A stretch of 64,000 bases of DNA, taken from a virus. Positions 23,386 to 31,773 of this stretch are shown here, one piece after another. The translations under genes and the position numbers were made by a program. The notes below the pieces were generated by a model. It did no database searches. It was not told the origin of the DNA and saw only the letters and a program-made list of their open reading frames with translations. Every line of letters starts with the position of its first letter. Position 1 is the first letter of the stretch. The stretch lies in IMG/VR virus record IMGVR_UViG_3300002138_000073, positions 1-64,000 of that record; one strand, written 5' to 3'.

Positions 23386-23770
23386 TTTGCGACCATTTCA
23401 GTCTATGTATAAAGAAGGCTGTGTCACAGTCGACAATTACATAGCTGAGATGATCTTCAAGAGACGTGCGGAGTTCAGCAAAGAAGCACTTCCGCAAGCA
23501 TTCTGGAATAATCCTAAATACAAGGGGACGTACCTAAAAGAGATTATTGGGATCAATAGACTCCTTGAGAGGGTATGCTCCTCTTGCATCATTAAGGCTT
23601 TTAGTAAGACCAATGCCTGCTCTATCACCAATCCGGCACTAGTCAGCTTGGCTGAGAAGTACCAGCAAGAGATGGAAGACGTCAGAAAAGTGGTCACTAA
23701 AACCGAGGAGAAGACAGTAGAGGCTCCTCAGAAGCCGTTCGGAAAAGTAAATAGATTGAGTGAATTATGA
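23360..23770 (+). CDS. hypothetical protein (136 aa)
   Basis: I start at ATG 23360, though the frame is open from a TTG at 23312 and ATG at 23318. Helical, with a pair of neighbouring Cys (RVCSSCIIKAF) and a basic C-terminal tail. No family recognised. Confidence 0.45.
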   Translation: MSKRYDQSDLRPFQSMYKEGCVTVDNYIAEMIFKRRAEFSKEALPQAFWNNPKYKGTYLKEIIGINRLLERVCSSCIIKAFSKTNACSITNPALVSLAEKYQQEMEDVRKVVTKTEEKTVEAPQKPFGKVNRLSEL

Positions 23771-24006
23771 GTGTTACTCAGAAAGATCTATTTGGCCTAT
23801 TGCTAGAGAACGCCGAGAACGGACAGGTTCAGATAAAGAGTATTAGCTCTGATACTCATATATTCACAGACTTGGTCGGAGATGGTCGTGGAAACTTATT
23901 TGCGACACCCTTCAGACCTGATCATGTGGAGCTAAATATCTCTATCAAAATGAAGAGAGATATGTATTTACAAATTAGTGATTTACTTTCTAAGGTTATG
24001 GCGTAA
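23767..24006 (+). CDS. hypothetical protein (79 aa)
   Basis: Overlaps the previous stop by four bases and ends one base before uvsX. Mixed alpha/beta (VQIKSISSDTHIFTDLVG). No family recognised. Confidence 0.5.
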   Translation: MSVTQKDLFGLLLENAENGQVQIKSISSDTHIFTDLVGDGRGNLFATPFRPDHVELNISIKMKRDMYLQISDLLSKVMA

Positions 24007-24007
24007 C

Positions 24008-25054
24008 ATGGCGAAAAAAGCAAAGAGTGAAGAAGTAGATTCTGGTGATCTTGGTATGGCCGCCATAAAGAAGAAGTATGGAGACATAGTTCGTCGTGGG
24101 TCTACTATTTTCGAAGAAAAGTCTAACAAGAAGTGCATCAGCATAAGCCCTGCGTATGATTATGCTCTTAACGGTGGCATTCTCGAAGGTAGTTGGACCG
24201 TTATTTCTGGCGTAGAAAAATGCGGCAAGTCTTCTCTATGTCTTCAGACAATTGCTAACGGTCAATTACAAGGCCGCAAAGGAATATATGCTGACGCAGA
24301 AAGCCGTATTAAGTCTTACAACCTATCAGGAATACATGACCTAAATCAGGATGAACTAGAAATTATTAGTGGTAAAAAGGAAGATTTGTCAGCAGAAGAT
24401 ATTCTAAATACAGTCAATGACATGATAAGGCTACCAAAATTTCATGGGTCAGTTGTGGTTATTGACTCAACCTCTTCTCTACTACCAAGAGATGAGATGG
24501 ACGCAGAAGTCTCATCTAAACTTAGAGCCCAACTACCAAAATTACTATCCCACTGGATCAAGAAGAATGCACAAGTTGTAGTACGTAACGACATCTTGAT
24601 GATCCTGATCACCCACTATATCACTAATACTAGCGGATACGGTAAGCATAAGCTTGCAGATTGTGGAGTGATGGTACAATATCAGGCCGATAATAGGCTA
24701 AATTTTACCCATGTAGAACCTTGGGAAGAAGCCGGTAAAAAGATAGGCCAGAAGACATCGTGCGACATTAGTTGTTCAGCCATGGGAGCTAGTGGAAAAA
24801 CCGCTACTTCATATCTCAGATTCGGTCACGGGATAGACTTTACGCAGGAATGCGTAGAGCTATGCGAGCAATTCTGTTTGCTGGACAAGAGCGGATCTTG
24901 GTATACGATTCCATGCTTTGCGCGTAATCCAGAACTTGCAGAGTTTGCGACTCAAAGCTTTCAGGGCAAGAGTAAGATATACGAGTTCATCTCATCGAAC
25001 TCGGTAGCTGGAGATTTTCTCAAGAAGGAGCTTGCATCATTGCTCGCATCGTGA
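24008..25054 (+). CDS. uvsX: RecA/UvsX-like recombinase
   Basis: 348 residues with a RecA core: Walker A GVEKCGKS (68-75), a Walker B strand SVVVIDSTSSLLP, and a motif-3-like LMILITHYITNTSG. The middle also has the UvsX-like GIYADAESR. It would form filaments on single-stranded DNA and catalyse strand exchange in recombination-dependent replication. It is shorter than bacterial RecA at the N-terminus. Followed by a nuclease gene. Confidence 0.8.
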   Translation: MAKKAKSEEVDSGDLGMAAIKKKYGDIVRRGSTIFEEKSNKKCISISPAYDYALNGGILEGSWTVISGVEKCGKSSLCLQTIANGQLQGRKGIYADAESRIKSYNLSGIHDLNQDELEIISGKKEDLSAEDILNTVNDMIRLPKFHGSVVVIDSTSSLLPRDEMDAEVSSKLRAQLPKLLSHWIKKNAQVVVRNDILMILITHYITNTSGYGKHKLADCGVMVQYQADNRLNFTHVEPWEEAGKKIGQKTSCDISCSAMGASGKTATSYLRFGHGIDFTQECVELCEQFCLLDKSGSWYTIPCFARNPELAEFATQSFQGKSKIYEFISSNSVAGDFLKKELASLLAS

Positions 25055-25446
25055 TAGGACTGGATGGAAAGCAGCATAAGCTTATTCTCCAGTCCACCAA
25101 ACGGAAGACTAGGGCCAAGTCAGCCCCTCACCAAAAAGCCCTTTCTCTTTTACTGGAGATTCTTCCCGGTGCCGTCATCTTTGAAGAGGTGACACTGCCG
25201 GGCTGTGGGCTATATCTGGATATATTCCTTCCCTCGATGTCTTTAGCTGTTGAAGTGCATGGCAGACAGCATTACGAGTTTATCCCGTTCTTTCATAAGA
25301 CTAAGGCCGACTTCTTTCTTGCCAAAAAGAGAGACAGGGACAAAGCGGAATGGTGCTCAATTAACGATATAGCCTTAGTATCCTTACCACACGACGAGGA
25401 GGACAAATGGAAGACCTTAATAAGTTCGGCGATATTACAGGACTGA
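25051..25446 (+). CDS. small endonuclease, VSR/PD-(D/E)XK-like
   Basis: 131 residues; the GTG start overlaps the uvsX stop. Motif LYLDIFLPSMSLAVEVHGRQHYEF gives D57, E68 and H70 plus Q-H74, the pattern of EDxHD/VSR-type nucleases (also in some free-standing homing enzymes). It could be a repair nuclease or a homing endonuclease inserted next to uvsX. Confidence 0.6.
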   Translation: MIGLDGKQHKLILQSTKRKTRAKSAPHQKALSLLLEILPGAVIFEEVTLPGCGLYLDIFLPSMSLAVEVHGRQHYEFIPFFHKTKADFFLAKKRDRDKAEWCSINDIALVSLPHDEEDKWKTLISSAILQD

Positions 25447-25895
25447 ATGACTTAACTTCGTTCATCGACCGGTACTGCATGGAGTTTATGACTCCTGACT
25501 GCAAATTCGACCCAGTTATTCAATCAATCATGGATCTTCCATATGAAGATTTGATCTCGCTGTCGTCTGACGAAGCCTATGCAAATTCTTTCAAGCTACA
25601 TTCTTATTGTGTGTATATCCGGAAGGAGATGGACAAGTGCCTAGCGAAGCGACTATGGTGCGAAGAGACTCTGAATAATATGGTTGCCAAAAACTGGAAG
25701 AACCATTCAGAGTATATGAAGTATGAGGTTAAGAGACAGGCAGTCATAGCCGAAGATACTTTTGCAACAAAAGTGGAGAAGATGAGGATTTATCTAAACG
25801 GGGCGATCTCCCAGTCAGACAACAAACTTGATTCAGTAAAGAGAATGGCAGACATCCTTCAAGACATTGGAAAGAAGAGATCATATGATCGGTAA
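25407..25895 (+). CDS. hypothetical helical protein (162 aa)
   Basis: A very strong GAGGAGGACAA site precedes the ATG. Helical, with many charged residues (DSVKRMADILQDIG) and four Cys. Its position between recombinase and helicase suggests a replication accessory role, but no motif supports this. Confidence 0.5.
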   Translation: MEDLNKFGDITGLNDLTSFIDRYCMEFMTPDCKFDPVIQSIMDLPYEDLISLSSDEAYANSFKLHSYCVYIRKEMDKCLAKRLWCEETLNNMVAKNWKNHSEYMKYEVKRQAVIAEDTFATKVEKMRIYLNGAISQSDNKLDSVKRMADILQDIGKKRSYDR

Positions 25896-26391
25896 TTTGA
25901 AGCTAGCGATAGATCGTAAAGACTGGGGATTGGTAGTAGAGTTTTACAGACAGCTCACCGGGACTCTTTCGCCAGTAGTTGTAGATACCGCCGTGGTTAA
26001 GCCGACACCAAAGGCCAAAAGGCCTCCAGAGCCCGCGAAGAAGGCGGCAGACGACTTTACGATGAGGCCATCTAAGGCTGTGGCTAGGCGAGATGTGAAG
26101 ACCGTTGAGGAGCCAAAGCAGAAGCCCAAAGGTCGAAAGACAAAACAGCCGGTAAAAGCGAAACAGACTAAGTTCGTGGATACTGGAGAGCAACTCGAAG
26201 AAGTTGGTGCCGATAAGATCAATGATCAGATTACGCCAACCCCGAGAACAAGGAAGCCATTTAAGCTCCTCAAGATGACATGCATCACCTGTAAAGCGGT
26301 GGACGAAGTTAATCCCATCTTCAAAAGGGACCCCGAGATGTATAAGTGCAACAGTTGTCTTTCAAAGGGAAAAATTAATGGACCTGAGTAA
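25885..26391 (+). CDS. basic linker protein with C-terminal zinc ribbon (168 aa)
   Basis: I start at ATG 25885. A short helical start leads into a long Lys/Pro/Arg-rich low-complexity linker (residues about 45-125). The last 40 residues hold C-I-T-C and C-N-S-C pairs about 20 residues apart, a zinc ribbon. It could bind DNA or RNA. It lies directly before the helicase gene. Confidence 0.5.
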   Translation: MIGNLKLAIDRKDWGLVVEFYRQLTGTLSPVVVDTAVVKPTPKAKRPPEPAKKAADDFTMRPSKAVARRDVKTVEEPKQKPKGRKTKQPVKAKQTKFVDTGEQLEEVGADKINDQITPTPRTRKPFKLLKMTCITCKAVDEVNPIFKRDPEMYKCNSCLSKGKINGPE

Positions 26392-27811
26392 TGTCGCTAG
26401 TGAACGGGCCGTACTAGCTGGTATATGCTCGCATGGAATTGATTGCTATTTAGATGTAGAACCATTTCTTGAGGAAGGAACCTTCACTGTCGATTTCAAT
26501 AAGGTTATGTACAAGTGCATCAAGCACGTAGTTAACAAGATTGACAAGGTCGACTTTGTGTCGCTGCTTTCGGCGGCAACTGATCTGTCGTTGGGGGACT
26601 ATGTAAATAAGCCCGATGTTTTGAAACACTTTAACGGGGTTCTTGCTACTCCAGTAGAGTGCTCAAGCGTAACTGGACATGCCAAGAAGATCAGACGACT
26701 GCAATTCGCCAGACACTTGCAGGACACCATCAAGGAGGCCTATAAGGGACTCAATGACGTATCAGGAGAGGAATCCCTATCAGACATAGTAGCCCTCGTA
26801 GATGCCCCACTACAGAACGCCTCCACGTCGTATCTGAAGAAGGATGAGAATCGCCCAAAACTTCTCGGCGATGCGGGCATGGACTACTTTGATTACTTAA
26901 TGTCTGATGAGATTAAGCAGATAGGTGTTCCTAGTGGGTTCCCATCATATGATGAAGCTATTGGTGGTGGATTCCTTAGGAAGTGTGTAGACTTGGTCGG
27001 GGCAAGGACTAAAGGCGGGAAGAGTATTTTCTGCGAAAATGTATCTCTTCATGTTGCGGGCAAATTAGGTATTCCGGTTTTAGTACTAGATACCGAAATG
27101 TCCGAACTAGACCATATGAATAGATCTTGGGCAAATCTATCTGGAATACCGATCAATACCATCAAGAAAGGGGAGTTTAAAACTGATCCTCTATCTATTG
27201 ACTCGGTAAGATCTGCTAGAGATTCACTTAAAGGAATGCCGTATCACTACATCAATGTTTCCGGTAAGGGGTTTGATGAGATCCTATCTATTGCGAGGCG
27301 ATGGGTTCTTAAAGAAGTTGGGTTTGAACCTACTGGGAGAACTAAAGACTGCTTAATCATCTATGACTATTTCAAACTGATGGACTCTTCAGGTCTCTCT
27401 GAGAACATAGCAGAATTCCAAGCTATGGGCTTTCAAGCAACGAAGTTACATAACTTCTGCGTCGAATATGACGTTCCATGCCTGTCGTTTGTCCAATTGA
27501 ACAGGGATGGCATAGAGAAAGAGTCTGCCGATGTAATCTCCCAATCTGACAGAATTGGCTGGCTCTGTACTTCGTTCACCATCCTAAAGGCCAAATCCAC
27601 AGAAGAGATTGCTGACGATGGTCCTAAAAATGGCAACAGAAAGCTAGTGCCAGTACTCTCTCGCCATGGTCCGGGCATGACCGACGATGGGTATATCTGT
27701 CTCGATATGCGTGGCGAACTAGCAAGGATGAAAGAAATTGGAACTGTTAGACGACTTTCTAAAAACAAAGAATTCCCAGAAAGACCTCCAGAATCTGAAA
27801 GCGAGGCTTAA
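26378..27811 (+). CDS. dnaB: DnaB-family replicative helicase
   Basis: 477 residues with an N-terminal DnaB-like domain (SERAVLAGICSHGIDCYL), a linker, and a RecA-type motor: Walker A GARTKGGKS (208-216), VLVLDTEMSELDH, LIIYDYFKLMD (Walker B region) and FVQLNRDG. It unwinds DNA at the fork. Its end overlaps the primase gene by 74 bases, suggesting coupled translation of a helicase-primase pair. Confidence 0.88.
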   Translation: MDLSNVASERAVLAGICSHGIDCYLDVEPFLEEGTFTVDFNKVMYKCIKHVVNKIDKVDFVSLLSAATDLSLGDYVNKPDVLKHFNGVLATPVECSSVTGHAKKIRRLQFARHLQDTIKEAYKGLNDVSGEESLSDIVALVDAPLQNASTSYLKKDENRPKLLGDAGMDYFDYLMSDEIKQIGVPSGFPSYDEAIGGGFLRKCVDLVGARTKGGKSIFCENVSLHVAGKLGIPVLVLDTEMSELDHMNRSWANLSGIPINTIKKGEFKTDPLSIDSVRSARDSLKGMPYHYINVSGKGFDEILSIARRWVLKEVGFEPTGRTKDCLIIYDYFKLMDSSGLSENIAEFQAMGFQATKLHNFCVEYDVPCLSFVQLNRDGIEKESADVISQSDRIGWLCTSFTILKAKSTEEIADDGPKNGNRKLVPVLSRHGPGMTDDGYICLDMRGELARMKEIGTVRRLSKNKEFPERPPESESEA

Positions 27812-28748
27812 GGCTAAGATCCCTGTAATTCTTGACTTCTTCGGAGTCCGGACATACAGATCTGGCCAATTGTTGGTGTGCAACTGCCCAATTCACGCTG
27901 GAGATAATGCTACCGCGTTCAATGTGAACGCGGACACCTCGTCTGAGTTCTGTGGTAGATGGTTCTGCAACACAGCAGGATGTCATAAGAAGTATGGTGG
28001 CGACATTCTGGGCCTCCTGAGAGGGTTGGCCGAAATAAAAGGCGACGTCTCTTTTACTGATGTCCTGAATCTTGCCTCATCTCTATGTGGAACGGAACAG
28101 ATTGACTATGTCTCCGATGCCTTTAATGACTTAATGCTCAGAGACAAGGTAAAACCATCTGGTCCAAGTCGAGCAGAAGTAAGGAGTAAGCTTATCCGGC
28201 CAGTTGAATTCTATCTGAAGAGAGGATTTTCTGAAAAGATCCTTGACGAATTTGATGTCGGGATTTGTTTAGATCCAACTAAGGAAATGTATAACCGTGT
28301 TGTGTTTCCGGTATACGACCCTAATGGGAACCATTTGATTGGATGTGTTGGAAGGACCATCACTAACGATCCAGTAAAATGGAAGAACCAGAAGGGTTTT
28401 AAGAAATCTAAGCACCTCTATGGGTATTGGCTAGCTTTTCAGGCCATTTGTCAGACGGGCAAGATTATACTAGTAGAGGGCCAAGGTGACGTGATCAGAT
28501 TCCACGAGGCCGGGATAAGAAACGTCGTCGGGATTTTCGGAAGTAGTTTGTCAGATTGCCAAGAATTATTGTTACAGAAGACTGGTGCTGCGAACATAAT
28601 AACAGTACTCGATAGAGACGAAGCTGGCGACAAATGCAGAGAAGACTGTAACAAACTGAGTCGCCTATTTAATGTGAGGCACGTTGTGCCTCTGGTAGAC
28701 GATGTTGGCGAAATGACCGTAGAAGAAGTTCAAGGATTAAAGCTATGA
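27738..28748 (+). CDS. dnaG: DnaG-type DNA primase
   Basis: 336 residues. A CHC2-type zinc site (C50, H53, C77, C82 in CPIH and WFCNTAGCH) is followed by a TOPRIM region with ILVEGQGDVIRFHEAG and TVLDRDEAGD. It makes RNA primers with the helicase. The only usable start is TTG 27738 inside the helicase gene (AAAGAAA upstream); CTG codons are the only others. Shorter than bacterial DnaG, as in many phages. Confidence 0.8.
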   Translation: MELLDDFLKTKNSQKDLQNLKARLKAKIPVILDFFGVRTYRSGQLLVCNCPIHAGDNATAFNVNADTSSEFCGRWFCNTAGCHKKYGGDILGLLRGLAEIKGDVSFTDVLNLASSLCGTEQIDYVSDAFNDLMLRDKVKPSGPSRAEVRSKLIRPVEFYLKRGFSEKILDEFDVGICLDPTKEMYNRVVFPVYDPNGNHLIGCVGRTITNDPVKWKNQKGFKKSKHLYGYWLAFQAICQTGKIILVEGQGDVIRFHEAGIRNVVGIFGSSLSDCQELLLQKTGAANIITVLDRDEAGDKCREDCNKLSRLFNVRHVVPLVDDVGEMTVEEVQGLKL

Positions 28749-29596
28749 CTCAGATTGTTTGTTTGGCTGGATCTAAAGAGAGTGGTAAGACGACGTCCGC
28801 TAATTTTCTCCATGGACATTTGCTTAAGCTTAATGAGGTGATCAGGGAATATGAGATTACCAAGGAAGGTGAGCTTAAGGTAAACACCCACTACATGAAG
28901 GATGGGGAAGTCAAAGAGGACATGGGAGTCCTTGACCTATCCCGTAAGGACGATCTATACGTCCAATATGCCGATCAGATGATCTGGCCCTATGTGAAGA
29001 TGTATAACTTTGCTGATGCACTGAAAGAACTCTGCATCACCATGTTCGATATTTCCCATGAGCAGGCCTATGGCAACTACAAGAATAGTCTGACTAAGCT
29101 GAAGTGGGAGAATATGCCGGGGGTTATTACCCCCAGAGATGCTGAAAACTTCCTGTCTAAAATGGGATATAGTCCAGAGCCAGAGATTCTTTCTGAAATT
29201 TTCGATGGCATCGCCATCATCCATAAGCCCGGCTTTATGACGGCTCGCGAAGTTCTCCAGTTCGTCGGCACGGACATCTTCCGCCGCATGTACGAGCCAG
29301 TGTGGGTTAATCTGCTGATGAATAAGATCAAAATGGACTCTCCATTGGTCGCGGTTATCGCCGACTGCCGCTTCGATAACGAGGCACGGGCAATAAAAGA
29401 CGAAGGTGGCACTATCGTGCGACTAACACGACGCCCGACAAGAGACAATCATCCATCCGAAGACGGATTTAAGGATTTCTCAGATTTCGATCTAGTTTTA
29501 GATAACGAAAAACTCGACATCAAATCTGCAAATCAACAACTGCTGGATTTCTTGATCCAGAAGGGTGTAAGCGAGTTCGTTAATAAGGCAGAATGA
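28745..29596 (+). CDS. deoxynucleoside monophosphate kinase (dNMP kinase)
   Basis: 283 residues with Walker A GSKESGKT (9-16), a dNMP-kinase-like middle (LQFVGTDIFRRMYEPVWV) and AVIADCRFDNEARAI. It phosphorylates dNMPs to dNDPs, linking ThyX and the nucleotidase to DNA synthesis, and resembles T4 gp1-type enzymes. Start overlaps the primase stop. Confidence 0.8.
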   Translation: MTQIVCLAGSKESGKTTSANFLHGHLLKLNEVIREYEITKEGELKVNTHYMKDGEVKEDMGVLDLSRKDDLYVQYADQMIWPYVKMYNFADALKELCITMFDISHEQAYGNYKNSLTKLKWENMPGVITPRDAENFLSKMGYSPEPEILSEIFDGIAIIHKPGFMTAREVLQFVGTDIFRRMYEPVWVNLLMNKIKMDSPLVAVIADCRFDNEARAIKDEGGTIVRLTRRPTRDNHPSEDGFKDFSDFDLVLDNEKLDIKSANQQLLDFLIQKGVSEFVNKAE

Positions 29597-29622
29597 GGTG
29601 CTTCGCACCTCTAGGAGATGCT

Positions 29623-30666
29623 ATGATTTTGACCTACCTACGCTCTAGTTCGATTGGCACTTATGCAATGTGCCCCCAGAAGTACTTATTCACATACCTT
29701 TTAGGTATGAAAGATAAGGATAATGGTAAGGCCATAATGGGCAGTACCATGCATAAAAATCTTGAACTATTGGGCAAGCAGAAAATAGCACAGCAGAATA
29801 AAAAGAGAAGTTTTGTCGATGAAGAATTTGGCAAGATAAATTTCTCTAAGTGTTCAATCGAGTATTTCAATGAGTTATCCCACTCATATTATGAGAAGCT
29901 CTTTCCGGGTATAATGCCCAAAAACTCTAAGAAGATAACATTAGAGTGGACTCATCTAGCCGTCACGAAAATGGATGGAGAGATGAATCCCCTAAATCAA
30001 AATGTTCATGCTGTAGAAGAGTTTTTTGAGGTTGAAGTGCCCCATGAATGGGCAAATTATTCATACAGGGTCGGGGATGAGGTTATTGAGGGGCGATTAG
30101 GACTCAAGGGCACAGTGGACTTGATCCTAAAGGAAGATGATGTCTTCTTTCACGTAGTAGATTATAAATCTGGCAGAAGATACAACTGGGCAACTGACAC
30201 AGTAAAGACCTATGACTGCCTATCTGAGGATAAGCAATTATTACTTTACTACTATGCCTTACGGCTAAAGTATCCAGATAAACACTTCTACATCTCTATC
30301 TATTATACAAACGACTATACCATCGACAAAGTTTTTGTCCCCGGCGGGGTATTCACTTTTGCCTTTGACGATAAAGATTTCAAAAAAGCCGAAGGCATGA
30401 TTCGGGAGCAGTTCGAGACTATCAGGGATGATAAGTTCCCCAGAGTCATAAGCAAAACCTGCAACCATTTCAAGTGTAAGTATCTCTGTGCATTTTCCCA
30501 AATCATCCCAGAGATTTCCCCAGATGTACCAGCCTGCATCTTTATGCGTAGCGAAATAGAGCGGATTGGGCTGGACGCAGTTACTGAGAAGTATGCCGAC
30601 TTGAGTCGCATGAAGGTGTACTCTGGGGGCGGCAGGCAGGACGTAATTTTAGAACCAAAAGAATAA
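29623..30666 (+). CDS. Cas4/RecB-type PD-(D/E)XK nuclease
   Basis: 347 residues. Motif GTVDLILKEDDV with FHVVDYKSG gives the D and D-x-K catalytic set, and an N-terminal helix region fits RecB-family exonucleases. Cysteines at residue 17 (MCPQKY) and three near the C-terminus (CNHFKCKYLC) could hold a Fe-S cluster as in Cas4/AddB. It would process DNA ends in recombination. AGGAG precedes ATG 29623. Confidence 0.75.
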   Translation: MILTYLRSSSIGTYAMCPQKYLFTYLLGMKDKDNGKAIMGSTMHKNLELLGKQKIAQQNKKRSFVDEEFGKINFSKCSIEYFNELSHSYYEKLFPGIMPKNSKKITLEWTHLAVTKMDGEMNPLNQNVHAVEEFFEVEVPHEWANYSYRVGDEVIEGRLGLKGTVDLILKEDDVFFHVVDYKSGRRYNWATDTVKTYDCLSEDKQLLLYYYALRLKYPDKHFYISIYYTNDYTIDKVFVPGGVFTFAFDDKDFKKAEGMIREQFETIRDDKFPRVISKTCNHFKCKYLCAFSQIIPEISPDVPACIFMRSEIERIGLDAVTEKYADLSRMKVYSGGGRQDVILEPKE

Positions 30667-30677
30667 GGAGTAGTACA

Positions 30678-31331
30678 ATTAACTACGAAAATTTTATTTG
30701 CTACGATTTAGAAACATCAGGAATAGATACTAATACGGCACAGATAGTACAAATTGGTGCTGTATGTATTGACTCTAGGAGATTAGAGATCATTGAAGGA
30801 AGTGAATTCGACGTACTAATCAAGCCATTATACGGAGAGGAGTGTGCTAAAGCTGGACTACAAGAGTTAACTGACGGAGCCATTAATATCCATAAGAAGG
30901 GTCATGCCCTTTTAGCAGAGAAGGGTGTGACATTAGAAACAGGAATTTCTAATTTTGTGTCATACGTAAATACACACAACTACGGAAAGACAAAGTGGAA
31001 AAGTCCTATTCCGGCAGGCTATAACATCAACAACTACGATACCCCAATTCTTAAAAGGGATTTAGCTAGAACTGGGCTATCTAGTCCATTTCATCCATCT
31101 ATATCGATAGATGTTCTCCAATTAATGTTCCTCTTTTTCGAAAATAATAAAGATGTCACCCGCCTATCCGCCGACTCCCTAATCCGTAAGCACATGGGAT
31201 GGAAAGATAAGGGAGAGTCACACGACGCTCTTGGGGACGTTATTATGACAGCAGAAGTCCTGATCAAGTCAATGCGACTAATCCGCAAGGCCGTAGGCAC
31301 CGTCAAATTCGAGAACTGTTTCTCTGTTTAG
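30678..31331 (+). CDS. DnaQ-type 3'-5' exonuclease, probable ATT start
   Basis: 217 residues. DEDDh motifs are visible: CYDLETSG (D10, E12), NNYDTPIL, and SHDALGDVIMT. It probably proofreads or degrades DNA. There is no ATG, GTG or TTG at the front: the frame opens at ATT 30678, seven bases after AAGGAG (30665-30670), and the first conventional start (GTG 30927) would remove the catalytic DLET. I therefore take the ATT as the start. Confidence 0.7.
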   Translation: MNYENFICYDLETSGIDTNTAQIVQIGAVCIDSRRLEIIEGSEFDVLIKPLYGEECAKAGLQELTDGAINIHKKGHALLAEKGVTLETGISNFVSYVNTHNYGKTKWKSPIPAGYNINNYDTPILKRDLARTGLSSPFHPSISIDVLQLMFLFFENNKDVTRLSADSLIRKHMGWKDKGESHDALGDVIMTAEVLIKSMRLIRKAVGTVKFENCFSV

Positions 31332-31344
31332 CTTAGGGAAACCC

Positions 31345-31773
31345 GTGGAAAACATAACCAAATACGAAGCTCTCATAGCCGATCTAGCTCATACCCTGTA
31401 CAGAAAGACTCACCTATATGACTTTGAAGATCTTTTTCAGATAGGGCTACAATCGGCTGTGAGGCTTCAGAAATCTTTCAATCCTGAAAAATCACAACTT
31501 TCTACCTTCTACACCCTATGTGTCAGAAGAGATATGGTCAAATTTATCAAAAGGCACAATAGGCTATTCGCGGATGTGCCACAGTATAAAGATTCTCCAG
31601 TATCACTATCGAATGAAGTATGGGAAAGTTTGCCCGACTTAGACCCAGAAGATACAGAGATGGTAAGAATGCTCGTAGCAGGCCACAGTAAAAGAGAAAT
31701 AGCCAAAAGATTGTGTCTGCCTATGCCGGAATTGCAGGCCAGACTGAACAAAATAGGAGAGTCAATTGCTTAA
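31345..31773 (+). CDS. small RNA polymerase sigma factor (142 aa)
   Basis: Region 2 spans about residues 10-72: DFEDLFQIGLQSAVRL, then STFYTLCVRRDMVKFIKRHN, the core-binding and -10-melting pattern. Residues 98-140 (AGHSKREIAKRLCLP) look like a short region 4 helix-turn-helix. Its size matches phage late sigma factors such as T4 gp55. It would direct host RNA polymerase to phage promoters. The GTG start has GGGAAA upstream. Confidence 0.7.
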   Translation: MENITKYEALIADLAHTLYRKTHLYDFEDLFQIGLQSAVRLQKSFNPEKSQLSTFYTLCVRRDMVKFIKRHNRLFADVPQYKDSPVSLSNEVWESLPDLDPEDTEMVRMLVAGHSKREIAKRLCLPMPELQARLNKIGESIA

